From the NCBI RefSeq assembly GCF_002875705.1, contig NZ_MCZZ01000141.1:1-64000 (forward strand): a stretch of 64,000 nt of DNA, written 5' to 3'. Below are positions 37,091 to 45,413 of the stretch, piece after piece. The notes under the pieces were generated by a model. It saw nothing but the letters and a program-made list of their open reading frames with translations. It ran no database searches and was not told where the DNA came from. Numbering within the stretch: position 1 is the first letter of the stretch; every line of letters begins with the position of its first letter. Made by a program: the position numbers and the translations under genes. The DNA is from Vibrio sp. 10N.261.45.E2 (GTDB lineage Bacteria; Pseudomonadota; Gammaproteobacteria; Enterobacterales; Vibrionaceae).

Positions 37091-37996
37091 TTATTGTGCT
37101 TTTTGATATTGCTTCATCGCGTCAACAAAGGAGTTTCGCATCCCTTCGATTCCTAATCGCTCAGATTCTTCAACGTACGTCAGTGCTGCACTAAAATCTC
37201 CAGATGAAACCGAGTTTTCTATAAGAGTTTGATAAACCTCTCTCTTATTCAGTGTATTTTCCGTTAGTAAATCTGATTGGGCTACGGTTGATTCTGGAAT
37301 AATTTGTTGAACTCGCTTTTGACGGTTTTGTTCTTCAACAACGGTGGTTACCGCTGTGAATTTAAAATCAAAGGAGACTTTCCCGATTGCAGAGTGGGGG
37401 ATGGCGTAGTCCGTGTTATGAGCGATGTTTGCCTGAATATCGCCAGAACGTATCGCCATATCACTTGGTTTTTCGACAGGAGTTGTTTCCGCGAGTGCTT
37501 CGCTAGTTGTGAATACGACCAAGTAAGCAGGAGCCTCGCCGTTTAAGTAACGTTCTTGCAGTTCTATTTGTGCGCCATATCGAGCACCATTAAGCAGGCT
37601 AAGTGGCTGGTACTTAATACTTTCATTGCCAATGACATCTAGCGGCTGGTAATTTTTGTCTAAGACCAAAAGTGACGGAACGAATGCTGAATAATTAGCA
37701 TTTGAAGTCACTGAAAAACGAATAGCATCTAGTGTTGTAGGAAGCTTTAGCCCTCCAGCAAAGGATCGGCCAGATTTGAACTCGATTTTAGGGCTTGCTG
37801 TGGTGATCGAAACCGATATTTCTTCTGGGTTCGTAATGCTTTGATATTGAATGTTACTCAGGGTTTCGCAGCAGTTTTCGTTGTTTTGTAGCGACTCTAG
37901 CCCCGGAGAAGTTTTGTGATAGCTAACCGGTGACTCTGTCACTGTTGAGCAGGCGCTTAGTGCGAATACCGCTGGTAGTATTGCTAAATATTTCAT
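37091..37996 (-). CDS. MalM-like periplasmic lipoprotein
   Basis: 301 aa. Lipobox ALSAC (Cys16), then a vicinal Cys pair 'NCCETLSNIQYQSI' as in MalM of the maltose regulon, followed by beta-rich sequence ('ALRFSV'-like strands, 'SALLVLDKNY'-type motif seen here as VPSLLVLDKNYQPL). The function of MalM is unclear, but it accompanies LamB in maltose operons. Operator 9 lies 66 bp before its start, tying this copy to the laminarin regulon and the LamB-like porin. Confidence 0.8.
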   Translation of the reverse strand: MKYLAILPAVFALSACSTVTESPVSYHKTSPGLESLQNNENCCETLSNIQYQSITNPEEISVSITTASPKIEFKSGRSFAGGLKLPTTLDAIRFSVTSNANYSAFVPSLLVLDKNYQPLDVIGNESIKYQPLSLLNGARYGAQIELQERYLNGEAPAYLVVFTTSEALAETTPVEKPSDMAIRSGDIQANIAHNTDYAIPHSAIGKVSFDFKFTAVTTVVEEQNRQKRVQQIIPESTVAQSDLLTENTLNKREVYQTLIENSVSSGDFSAALTYVEESERLGIEGMRNSFVDAMKQYQKAQ

Positions 37997-38061
37997 AATT
38001 TCTCACAGTTAAAAAAGCATATCTGATTCAGAGTGCCTAATTGATAATAGATATACATTAC

Positions 38062-38077
38062 AAGAAAGCGCTTTCTT
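38062..38077. promoter_or_regulatory. LacI-family operator 9 (perfect)
   Basis: AAGAAAGCGCTTTCTT upstream of the leftward MalM-like gene. It marks the right edge of the LacI regulon in this window. Confidence 0.88.
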
Positions 38078-38172
38078 TTTGAGTGACGAACGCCAAATTT
38101 AAAGAAATAGTCACTAATAATTAGTACGAATTAGGTAACAGGCTGCCGTTGAGCTGTTACTTAGATTGAAAG

Positions 38173-38909
38173 TTAACGAGATACCGAACTTAAAAACTGG
38201 GTAAATCGGTCCCACGATTTTTGGTCAGCTTCTTGTTGATAGTTGTTTGAGCCGAATACGGTAAAGGCATGTGGCGCACCACTGTAGGTGATCATTTCAT
38301 GCGGAACCTTGGTTGTTTCAAGTTGATCGGCGAGGCTGCCAAAGTCTTCCATTGAGATCATGGAATCTGCTGTGCCATGGAACACGACGACAGGAGCTTT
38401 TGTTTGAGAGTAATTTTGCCCTTTTGGTGTCGATAAACCACCATGGAAGGTGACGTAAGCTTTCGAAGGGATGCCCGCACGTGCGGCTTCCAATACAGCA
38501 GCTCCGCCAAAGCAGTATCCCATCATTACGTTGTTATCTAAGTTGCCGCCTAGTCTCTTCGCTTCCATTGCTCCTGCATTAAGTAGCGCGCGCCTCTTTT
38601 CTCGGTCTTTATACAATTCGCCGGTGTGTTGCTTTTTATCTTTCACTTCGGTTGACGAATATCTTTACCAAATAAGTCGATGGCGAACACGTTGTAACCG
38701 AGTTCATTGAGCATCTCAGAACGTTTCTTTTCGTAATCGGTTAATCCATCCCAATCATGTACTAATAACACCAAAGGCGCTTGGTTGCTGGCTTCACTCC
38801 AATAACCTTCGTAATCCATACCATCGACTTGGTACGTGACGTTTTCTCCTGATATCACAGAGAAGGGCAGTAAAACTGAAAACAGGCCGAGCGTAGTGAG
38901 TGTTCGCAT
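38173..38909 (-). pseudogene. Dienelactone hydrolase family protein, frameshifted
   Basis: Two overlapping frames make one alpha/beta hydrolase. The first 88 codons give a signal peptide and 'GYWSEASNQAPLVLLVHDWDGLTDYEKKRSEML', ending in GKDIRQPK and stop. The second frame continues 'VKDKKQHTGELYKDREKRRALLNAG', with nucleophile motif GYCFGG (Cys), Asp in 'FHGTADSMIS' and His in 'SGAPHAFTVF'. Adding one base between 38652 and 38657 restores 'R-P-T-E-V-K-D', so one base (probably C) has been lost. The enzyme would be about 245 aa and periplasmic. Either a recent pseudogene or a sequencing error. Confidence 0.8.
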
Positions 38910-39005
38910 GAGTGATTCCTTTCGATGACCATTGACGTTTCACTCGAAAGTATAGATAACGCGATGATTCTCGCCAGATTTGTGTTTCTAATTTGAAGTG
39001 TGAGG

Positions 39006-39060
39006 GTGAAGGTAAAAAATATAAGTGAAGGTAAAAAATATAAGTGGAGGTGAAAATAAA
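39006..39060. repeat. Tandem repeat of a 19-bp unit
   Basis: GTGAAGGTAAAAAATATAA occurs twice head to tail (39006-39024, 39025-39043) and a diverged third copy follows. It is in the non-coding space upstream of the dienelactone hydrolase gene, possibly affecting its promoter. Confidence 0.85.
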
Positions 39061-39167
39061 GTTGAAGTGCACGAAACAGCGATCACGATGAAGTGCTATG
39101 GCTGTTTTGTGATGTTCTCAGCTTTCCAGGATTTGAATAGCTAAAACTGGGGAATAACGGGCAACAT

Positions 39168-40163
39168 CTACCAAGATGCGTTGGTTTTGGTTTTGGTTTT
39201 GGTTTTGGTTTCGGTGTTACTGATACTCATCTCTGGGTATTTTCGCTGATAGCGTGGCAACATCGATTCATTACCTAAGATGCCACCTTGATGGATATAG
39301 ATGATGGTTTTGGTCGGGTTGTCTTGTTGCCACTGTTTTAAGCACTGCCACATTAATGGGTCATAGAGCAGGTCGAATTCAACATCGGTTTGCTCTTGTA
39401 GGTCTAACCAAGTTTGATAATCCTGTTGATACAATTTACCAAAATGGTGTTTGGCTTTGAGCGGTAAGATCTGTGGGTGATCGATTTCGCCAAGTTCATT
39501 GAATTGCTGCGTTAAATACTCAATTCCACCAACACACGCACAGGTTAATACTGGGATACTATGGAGCTTTAAATGCTTATAAAGATAGAGAGCAGTACTG
39601 CCGGTACCTGCTGGTAGTGCAACCACGAAATCGCGTTTGTTTTCGAAGCGCGTCCAGCTAAGTATTTCCATCGCCAGTTGCTTCACGCCGTATTCAGATA
39701 GCTGAGAGCGCCCTCCCTCGGGTAACACAATGCACTCTGAGTTAGGTTGTCGTACTTGCTCGATATATTGTTGTGGATGAAGCTCTAAGCCTGTCTCTTT
39801 GACTGAAATAACCTTAGCGCCGAGGTCGATGGCACCTCGGTAGTTACCGATTGGACGTTCTTGTAGCCATTGAGGAATGTGGTCAACGTAAAACTCAAGC
39901 GTCCAGCCTTTAATTTTTGCGAGTGCGGAGAGTGAAAACAGAGAGTTCGCCTGCGCAGAACCATAGCTGATCAAGGTAGTGGTTTCTGGGTGCTCGTCTT
40001 CCAACAGCTTCATGAATTTACGGGCTTTATTGCCGCAAAAGTGGGAGTGGAGCTGATCATCACGCTTTAAAAAAAAGGTGTGGTCGTTGTATTGGTGCTG
40101 AGTTACAGGGCTATTATTTAGTTTCATCGCACTTAGACAAAATGCTGACTCAAGAGCCAGCAT
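39168..40163 (-). CDS. PLP-dependent ACC deaminase/D-cysteine desulfhydrase family protein
   Basis: 331 aa. PLP Lys is in 'HFCGNKARKF'. Other fold type II motifs are 'SYGSAQANSLFSLSALAKIKG', 'IVLPEGGRSQL' and the phosphate-binding 'ALPAGTGSTALYL'. The family includes 1-aminocyclopropane-1-carboxylate deaminase and D-cysteine desulfhydrase; sequence alone does not decide. The start may be 40163 or ATG 40127; neither has a good ribosome site. The C-terminus carries Thr-Lys repeats encoded by a hexanucleotide microsatellite, probably dispensable. Confidence 0.82.
   Translation of the reverse strand: MLALESAFCLSAMKLNNSPVTQHQYNDHTFFLKRDDQLHSHFCGNKARKFMKLLEDEHPETTTLISYGSAQANSLFSLSALAKIKGWTLEFYVDHIPQWLQERPIGNYRGAIDLGAKVISVKETGLELHPQQYIEQVRQPNSECIVLPEGGRSQLSEYGVKQLAMEILSWTRFENKRDFVVALPAGTGSTALYLYKHLKLHSIPVLTCACVGGIEYLTQQFNELGEIDHPQILPLKAKHHFGKLYQQDYQTWLDLQEQTDVEFDLLYDPLMWQCLKQWQQDNPTKTIIYIHQGGILGNESMLPRYQRKYPEMSISNTETKTKTKTKTNASW
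39181..39210. repeat. Hexanucleotide microsatellite (TTGGTT)5
   Basis: Five perfect TTGGTT units inside the 3' end of the PLP-enzyme gene, encoding alternating Thr-Lys. Six-base units keep the reading frame, so changes in copy number only change tail length. Confidence 0.93.
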
Positions 40164-40254
40164 TTTTAAATCAAATAGGATTAGTGAGTATCTAGTAGCG
40201 AGTAGGTGCTGTAAACCAACTAAATCAAGTTTTCATTAGATATTGAGTACAACG

Positions 40255-41592
40255 CTACGAGTTAATTTGACCGTTATCTTGTTGATGTTGATGTTGATGT
40301 TGATGTTGATGTTTATATAGATGGGCTGAGTTTGTTTGAAAGGCGATTTTGGCTGTACACCCTCCAGAGTCGCGATTGATCAACTCAAAGTTCCAATCGA
40401 AGCGTTGACATAAGTCCTCGACAATCAATAACCCCAATCCATGACCATTCGGGTTGTATTGTTCCTGAAGACCTTCTCCTTGATCTTCGATCACAATACT
40501 CTCTTCGGACAAGGAGACCGTAACCGTGCCACTGTTGGTCGCTGCAATAGCATTTCTCAACAAGTTGCCGATCAACATGTTCATGATCGCACTGGTGGCC
40601 TGAATAATAGGCTCCGACTGGACGAGTAGGGATATTTCGACTGCTTTCTCATCTGCCTGCAACGTGTTTTTGGAAACGATTGCCTCTAATTCTTGCTGGC
40701 CAAAAAGTCGTAGTGGCGCATCGTCACTGTTTCGTTCATAACGCACTAAGCCAAGCAAGGCATCGACCATCTCTGACATCTGAACAATGGCGTCATCAAT
40801 ACGCTCAACCTGGCGAGATTGAAACTCGGTTGTTTTGCTTCTTAAGAGTAATTTATTCGCACCACGAGCAACCGTTAATGGCGTTCTTAACTCATGGCTG
40901 GAGTATCGAGCAAAGGCTTGTTCACGCTTTACTAAGGAATTGATTTCTCGACGATAGTGATTCAGTTGATCTGTTAGCTGACGAAATTCAACCGCCGCAT
41001 CATCACTCACACCGAACTCTTCGTTGAGGTTGAGCTTATTCGACTCTAGCTGCTCAGACAGAGAGTTGAAAGGTTCAATCAGTCGTTTAGATAGTCGATA
41101 AAGCAGAGTACCGAAGCTAAAAATTAAGATGGAGAGTAACGTGAGTACAAAGGTGGTCGCGTACACCAGTTCAGAAACAGCAAATTCAACCCGATCTATT
41201 TCGGACAGTAGGATGATTGGATAAGTTTTTCCTTCGTGGGAATATTCGCCCACATAGACCATCCGTGACTCTGGGTCTTCGCCTATTTCCCCTATGAAGC
41301 TCTCTTTACCTTCAATGAGCTTATAATATTCTGGAGGTATGAATGACGGGTCGTTATAGGCGATCGTAAGGTCGTCAATTTTTAACTCACCACTTTCGCC
41401 GGCTTGGAATAGCTCGACGGCGTAATTGCGGTCAATCAAAATACGCCTTTCTCCGACTCGGTCTTCCGACATGTAGAGCGCAGCAACAAAAACGACATAG
41501 ACGAATGCAGACACAATCACGGCCATTAACCCAAAGAAAACCGCTAGTCGTCCAGTTAGAGTTTTGGTGCTTGTCAGAAAATTTGAAATCAA
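40255..41592 (-). CDS. Two-component sensor histidine kinase
   Basis: 445 aa. Two membrane helices (about 15-40 and 145-165) flank a periplasmic sensor. A HAMP-like linker precedes HisKA with phospho-acceptor His233 (YSSHELRTPLTVARG). The ATPase domain has N box 'IGNLLRNAIAAT', G1 'IEDQGEGL' and G2 'GHGLGLLIVEDL'. It overlaps the response regulator gene by 4 nt. The tail contains His-Gln repeats from a (GTTGAT)5 microsatellite. Its position next to the envelope glycosyltransferase operon suggests control of surface modification (inference). Confidence 0.9.
   Translation of the reverse strand: MISNFLTSTKTLTGRLAVFFGLMAVIVSAFVYVVFVAALYMSEDRVGERRILIDRNYAVELFQAGESGELKIDDLTIAYNDPSFIPPEYYKLIEGKESFIGEIGEDPESRMVYVGEYSHEGKTYPIILLSEIDRVEFAVSELVYATTFVLTLLSILIFSFGTLLYRLSKRLIEPFNSLSEQLESNKLNLNEEFGVSDDAAVEFRQLTDQLNHYRREINSLVKREQAFARYSSHELRTPLTVARGANKLLLRSKTTEFQSRQVERIDDAIVQMSEMVDALLGLVRYERNSDDAPLRLFGQQELEAIVSKNTLQADEKAVEISLLVQSEPIIQATSAIMNMLIGNLLRNAIAATNSGTVTVSLSEESIVIEDQGEGLQEQYNPNGHGLGLLIVEDLCQRFDWNFELINRDSGGCTAKIAFQTNSAHLYKHQHQHQHQHQQDNGQINS
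40281..40310. repeat. Hexanucleotide microsatellite (GTTGAT)5
   Basis: Five perfect units at the 3' end of the histidine kinase gene, encoding His-Gln repeats. In-frame length variation is expected. Confidence 0.93.
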
Positions 41593-42266
41593 TTCGATGG
41601 CTCCAGACGGAACCCAACTTTAGGAACCGTAATCAACATCTGGCTGTCAAAAGGCTTGTCGAGTTGGTTTCGTAATTGATAGATGTGACTGCGCAGCACA
41701 TCATTGTTGGGTTCGTCTTCCTCCCATAATTTGTAGGAGATATCTTCACGAGTCACCACTTCCGGTGCGTTTTGGCAAAGCATCTCAAGTATGGTGTAAG
41801 TCGTTGGATTAAGCGCGAGCAACTTATCTTGACGGTAGGCTTTACGCGTTTTTTGGTCGATGGTGAGTTCATCAAACTGCAGTTTAGAAGACGCCACTTT
41901 TCCGCGGTAACGACGAACGAGTGCGTTCATTCTTGCTTCTAAAATATCTAAATCGAAAGGCTTGGTCAGGTAATCATCGGCTCCGTGGTCAAAGCCTTTT
42001 AACATGTCTTCACGGCTATCTAGTGCGGTAAGCATAAGAATCGGGGTTGTATTACCTTGGTCTCTTAACTTATTACAAACCGTTAGGCCGTCCATTCTCG
42101 GCAGCATCAAATCTAATATGATGATATCAAAAGAGTTATCCATCGCGAGTTGTAGTCCAAGCTCACCGTTATCTGCGTAATCGAGCTCCATACCAATACA
42201 CTCAAAGTAATCAAATAATACGCCCGCAATTTCGCGGTTATCTTCGACTAATAGCACTCGTTTCAT
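41589..42266 (-). CDS. OmpR/PhoB-family response regulator
   Basis: About 225 aa. Receiver: acidic pair 'LLVEDNRE', phosphorylation Asp52 in 'IIILDLMLPRMDG', Thr in 'ILMLTALDS', Lys in 'DYLTKPFDL'. The C-terminal winged helix has 'LNPTTYTILEMLCQNAPEVVTREDISYKLWEEDEPNNDVLRSHIYQLRNQL'. ATG 42266 is preferred (GAGAA upstream), and 42278 is in frame. It is the partner of the overlapping kinase and divergent from the glycosyltransferase operon. Confidence 0.9.
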   Translation of the reverse strand: MKRVLLVEDNREIAGVLFDYFECIGMELDYADNGELGLQLAMDNSFDIIILDLMLPRMDGLTVCNKLRDQGNTTPILMLTALDSREDMLKGFDHGADDYLTKPFDLDILEARMNALVRRYRGKVASSKLQFDELTIDQKTRKAYRQDKLLALNPTTYTILEMLCQNAPEVVTREDISYKLWEEDEPNNDVLRSHIYQLRNQLDKPFDSQMLITVPKVGFRLEPSN

Positions 42267-42391
42267 TTTGATTCTCATACAGAAATAGACGGTAACATTA
42301 TCCTGAGTGAGCGTGAAAAATATGTCAATAACATAACTTTCACTTATGAGGGGGTAGATTGGCTTCAGATTAAAAAATAGAAGAATGTATT

Positions 42392-43411
42392 ATGTCTGAA
42401 CTTCATATTAGCCGACCTAAAGTTTCCACATCGCGGATCAATCCTGCGGTTTCATTATCCATCATTGTGCCTTTTTACGATGAACAAGAAGTTTTAGGAG
42501 AATTTCATTCCCGCCTAACTAAAGTGCTGGATAGCTTACCCATCACTAGCGAGATCGTTTATGTCGATGATGGTAGCAAAGACAACAGCTTAGATTTAGT
42601 GAGTTCATTCACTTCAATCAATAGCTCAATTTCTGTGATTGGTTTAAGCCGCAACTTTGGTAAAGAGTCGGCGATGAGTGCAGGCTTAGAGCACTGCCGT
42701 GGGCAAGCGGTAATTCTTCTAGATGCTGATTTGCAAGATCCACCCGAACTGATTCCTCAAATGATAGCGAAATGGCGCGAAGGTTATGACGTCGTCAACA
42801 TGCAGCGTAGCCAACGTGACGGTGAAACTTGGTTTAAGAAGTTCTCAGCAGCAAGCTTTTACAAAGTCATGAATGTGGCGGCAAAGATTGATGTGCCAGA
42901 AAATGTTGGTGACTTCAGACTGTTGAGCCGAGAGGTTGTTGACCATATCAATCAACTTCCTGAACGTAATCGCTACATGAAAGGCATTTTTTCATGGCCG
43001 GGCTTTAGGCAAGCAACCATTCAGTTTAAGCGCGACGCTCGCTTCTGTGGCGAGACCAAGTGGAACTACTTGAAGCTTATCGGATTGGCGATGGATGGCA
43101 TTACCTCGTTCTCTATCCGACCATTGCGCATTGCGACGGCCGTTGGTGGTTTAGTCGCGCTTACTGCCTTCGTTTATGGTGTCTTCATCGTGTTCAAAAC
43201 CATGATGTTTGGTGAGCCTATTACCGGCTACCCATCAATGATGGTTGTCCAACTTGCCCTAGGTGGCATTCAACTTTTGAGTATTGGTTTAATGGGGGAG
43301 TACATAGGTCGTATTTTCATTGAAACCAAGAATCGTCCTCTGTATCTGATCCAATCTGTGGTCGATACACCTGCACTAAAAACACATTTTAAATTAGAGG
43401 AGTCAGCATGA
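42392..43411 (+). CDS. GT2 glycosyltransferase, GtrB/ArnC-like
   Basis: 339 aa. The GT2 nucleotide-sugar site is 'LSIIVPFYDEQEV', 'IVYVDDGSKDNSL', 'VILLDADLQDPPELIP'. Two C-terminal membrane helices (about 235-260 and 270-300) are typical of enzymes that attach a sugar to undecaprenyl phosphate, such as GtrB and ArnC. Its stop overlaps the next start by 4 nt. It would supply the lipid-linked donor for the following ArnT-like transferase. Confidence 0.9.
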   Translation: MSELHISRPKVSTSRINPAVSLSIIVPFYDEQEVLGEFHSRLTKVLDSLPITSEIVYVDDGSKDNSLDLVSSFTSINSSISVIGLSRNFGKESAMSAGLEHCRGQAVILLDADLQDPPELIPQMIAKWREGYDVVNMQRSQRDGETWFKKFSAASFYKVMNVAAKIDVPENVGDFRLLSREVVDHINQLPERNRYMKGIFSWPGFRQATIQFKRDARFCGETKWNYLKLIGLAMDGITSFSIRPLRIATAVGGLVALTAFVYGVFIVFKTMMFGEPITGYPSMMVVQLALGGIQLLSIGLMGEYIGRIFIETKNRPLYLIQSVVDTPALKTHFKLEESA

Positions 43412-44877
43412 GCCTGAACCGAACGCACCTGTGGTATTTGTTGGCTTTTGCATTGGTTTTAAGGCTTTTATCGCTGGCGACATATCCTTTAATGGACACT
43501 ACGGAAGCGCGCTATGGAGAAATGGCTCGTTTGATGGTGGAAACAGGTAATTGGTTAACCCCTCAATTTGATTACGGTATTCCTTTTTGGGGTAAGCCAC
43601 CATTGTTCACGTGGATGAGCGCAGCCGGCATCGAGTTGTTTGGCTTGAGCGAGTTTGCTGTGCGTGCGCCACACTGGTTAGCAGGATTCATCACGATTTT
43701 ATTGGTTACGTACATGGCTAAGCGCACCGGACAAAGTGCCTTGGTGGCAGCCGTGGTATTAGCAACATGTGGAATTTTTTCTATCGCTGCAGGTGCTGTG
43801 ATGACCGACATGGCGTTAACGTTAGCCATGACCATTGCGATGCTAGGTTTTTACTTGTGTTGGAAAGGAGAAGGAAGTGAAAGAATCAATAAAACATGGG
43901 GTTACGTTGGGTTTGTAGGTTTGGCATTGGGTCTGCTAGCTAAAGGACCTGTTGCGATTGTCATTATGGGTATCGCAGTGTTCCCTTGGTTAGTATTACA
44001 ACATGGTTTCTTCGGCGCTTTCAAAGCGTTATGGCAACGTTTTCCACTGTTGTCTGGTGTAGGTGTCATGCTGGCTATTGCCTTACCTTGGTACATCATG
44101 GCAGAGATGGCAACACCGGGCTTTATTGATTACTTCATTGTTGGTGAGCACTTTAAGCGTTTTGTGGTAAGTGGTTGGGAAGGGGACCTTTACGGTTCGG
44201 CCCATGATGAAACAAGAGGAATGATTTGGGTTTTCTGGATTCAAGCGGCTGCGCCTTGGTCGATTGTGTTGCCTATTTTGACTTTCGTACGCCGTAAGAA
44301 AATTGCAGAAGTTAACGCTGAACATGGGGGGCTGTTTTCATTCCTTGTGTGTTGGTTGGTCTCACCTCTGATTCTTTTTACCATGGCGGGTAATATTCTT
44401 CCTGCGTATGTGTTGCCAGGCATTCCAGCCCTTGGCTTACTGGTAGCGATGCTTGTAGTAGAAAAAGATAAGAAGTGGTTCTCGAGCGTGGCTTTAGTGC
44501 TGCCTGTGTTGCTAATGATTGCGATGGTCTACCTTAACCTAGGCAAAGCGAACGAGAAAAGTGACCGTATTATCTTTGAACAAATTACGGATGAAGCGCC
44601 GAGTTTTTACGTCGGTAAACGACCTTTCTCAGGACAGTTTTATAGTCATGGGCAAGCAAAAAAGCTACTCGATGTTGAACAGCTAGATGGTATCGATAAG
44701 TTCTATCTAATTGGTAAAAAAATGGAAGTTGAAACCAAGATCAAAGACAACGCGTTGACTTGTATTTTAGAGCCGACGGTGAAACTAAAGCGTGCTCTGT
44801 TTAGTTGCCACAACCAAAGTATTAAACCAAACCTGTCGTTGAGCCATATTCGAAGTGATGGCGATGTCCAGTTTTAA
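43408..44877 (+). CDS. ArnT/PMT-like membrane glycosyltransferase
   Basis: 489 aa with about 12 hydrophobic helices. The first periplasmic loop carries the catalytic-type motif 'PLMDTTEARYGEMARLMVETGNW', and 'GIPFWGKPPLFTWMSA' follows, as in ArnT and related GT-C enzymes. These move a sugar from undecaprenyl phosphate to lipid A or another surface acceptor. The C-terminal ~100 residues are soluble. The acceptor cannot be read from sequence. Confidence 0.88.
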   Translation: MSLNRTHLWYLLAFALVLRLLSLATYPLMDTTEARYGEMARLMVETGNWLTPQFDYGIPFWGKPPLFTWMSAAGIELFGLSEFAVRAPHWLAGFITILLVTYMAKRTGQSALVAAVVLATCGIFSIAAGAVMTDMALTLAMTIAMLGFYLCWKGEGSERINKTWGYVGFVGLALGLLAKGPVAIVIMGIAVFPWLVLQHGFFGAFKALWQRFPLLSGVGVMLAIALPWYIMAEMATPGFIDYFIVGEHFKRFVVSGWEGDLYGSAHDETRGMIWVFWIQAAAPWSIVLPILTFVRRKKIAEVNAEHGGLFSFLVCWLVSPLILFTMAGNILPAYVLPGIPALGLLVAMLVVEKDKKWFSSVALVLPVLLMIAMVYLNLGKANEKSDRIIFEQITDEAPSFYVGKRPFSGQFYSHGQAKKLLDVEQLDGIDKFYLIGKKMEVETKIKDNALTCILEPTVKLKRALFSCHNQSIKPNLSLSHIRSDGDVQF

Positions 44878-45328
44878 CTCGTTATCGAGACTGTTTAGCG
44901 ATAAGTTCGACACGTTGAACCAAAAATTACAACCTCACCATAAGATGATTAAATTCGCTATGGTGGGGGCGGGTGGCTTTGTTGTTGATTGTACGGTTTT
45001 TGCGTTGCTTCATTACGTGATTGGACTGCCGTTGATGAGTGCTCGAATCGGCGCTTTTATTATTGCAGCAACGACAACGTGGTTTGGTAATCGAGTGCTG
45101 ACCTTTGAGTTCAAAGAGCAGGGCGGTTGGTTAGATAAGTTGATTCAGTGGCAAAAATTCATGCTCTCAGCATCGATATCAGCGATACCCAACTTGCTGT
45201 GTTTTAAGTTGATGACCGAGCTACTTCCTACATTCACTGGTGCTGTGTTTATTGCTATGGCAGTTGGTATCTTAGTGGGGATGATAAGCAACTACTTACT
45301 GAGTCAGTACTGGGTATTTGCCCGTTAG
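44858..45328 (+). CDS. GtrA-family membrane protein (lipid-linked sugar flippase)
   Basis: About 156 aa with four membrane helices. The GtrA pattern is 'MIKFAMVGAGGFVVDCTVFALLHYVIG', 'TTWFGNRVLTFEF' and 'MISNYLLSQYWVF'. GtrA proteins are thought to flip undecaprenyl-phosphate-linked sugars made by GtrB. It overlaps the preceding gene by 20 nt. Starts at 44855, 44858 or 44864 are all possible. Confidence 0.88.
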   Translation: MAMSSFNSLSRLFSDKFDTLNQKLQPHHKMIKFAMVGAGGFVVDCTVFALLHYVIGLPLMSARIGAFIIAATTTWFGNRVLTFEFKEQGGWLDKLIQWQKFMLSASISAIPNLLCFKLMTELLPTFTGAVFIAMAVGILVGMISNYLLSQYWVFAR

Positions 45329-45350
45329 GCTCCCTAGTAACAGGTACAAA

Positions 45351-45378
45351 AAAGCGCAGCTAAATAGCTGCGCTTTGT
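45351..45378. terminator. Bidirectional terminator
   Basis: A 12-bp stem AAAGCGCAGCTA/TAGCTGCGCTTT with flanking A and T runs, between the GtrA gene and convergent ygiQ. Confidence 0.9.
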
Positions 45379-45413
45379 GTTTTTACGATGGCGAGGTAAA
45401 TGGGTTCGCGATA

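Noticed and set aside
38173..38909. Two separate overlapping genes with a GTGA overlap
   Set aside because: Together they make exactly one dienelactone hydrolase and a one-base insertion restores the family sequence, so a frameshift is more likely.
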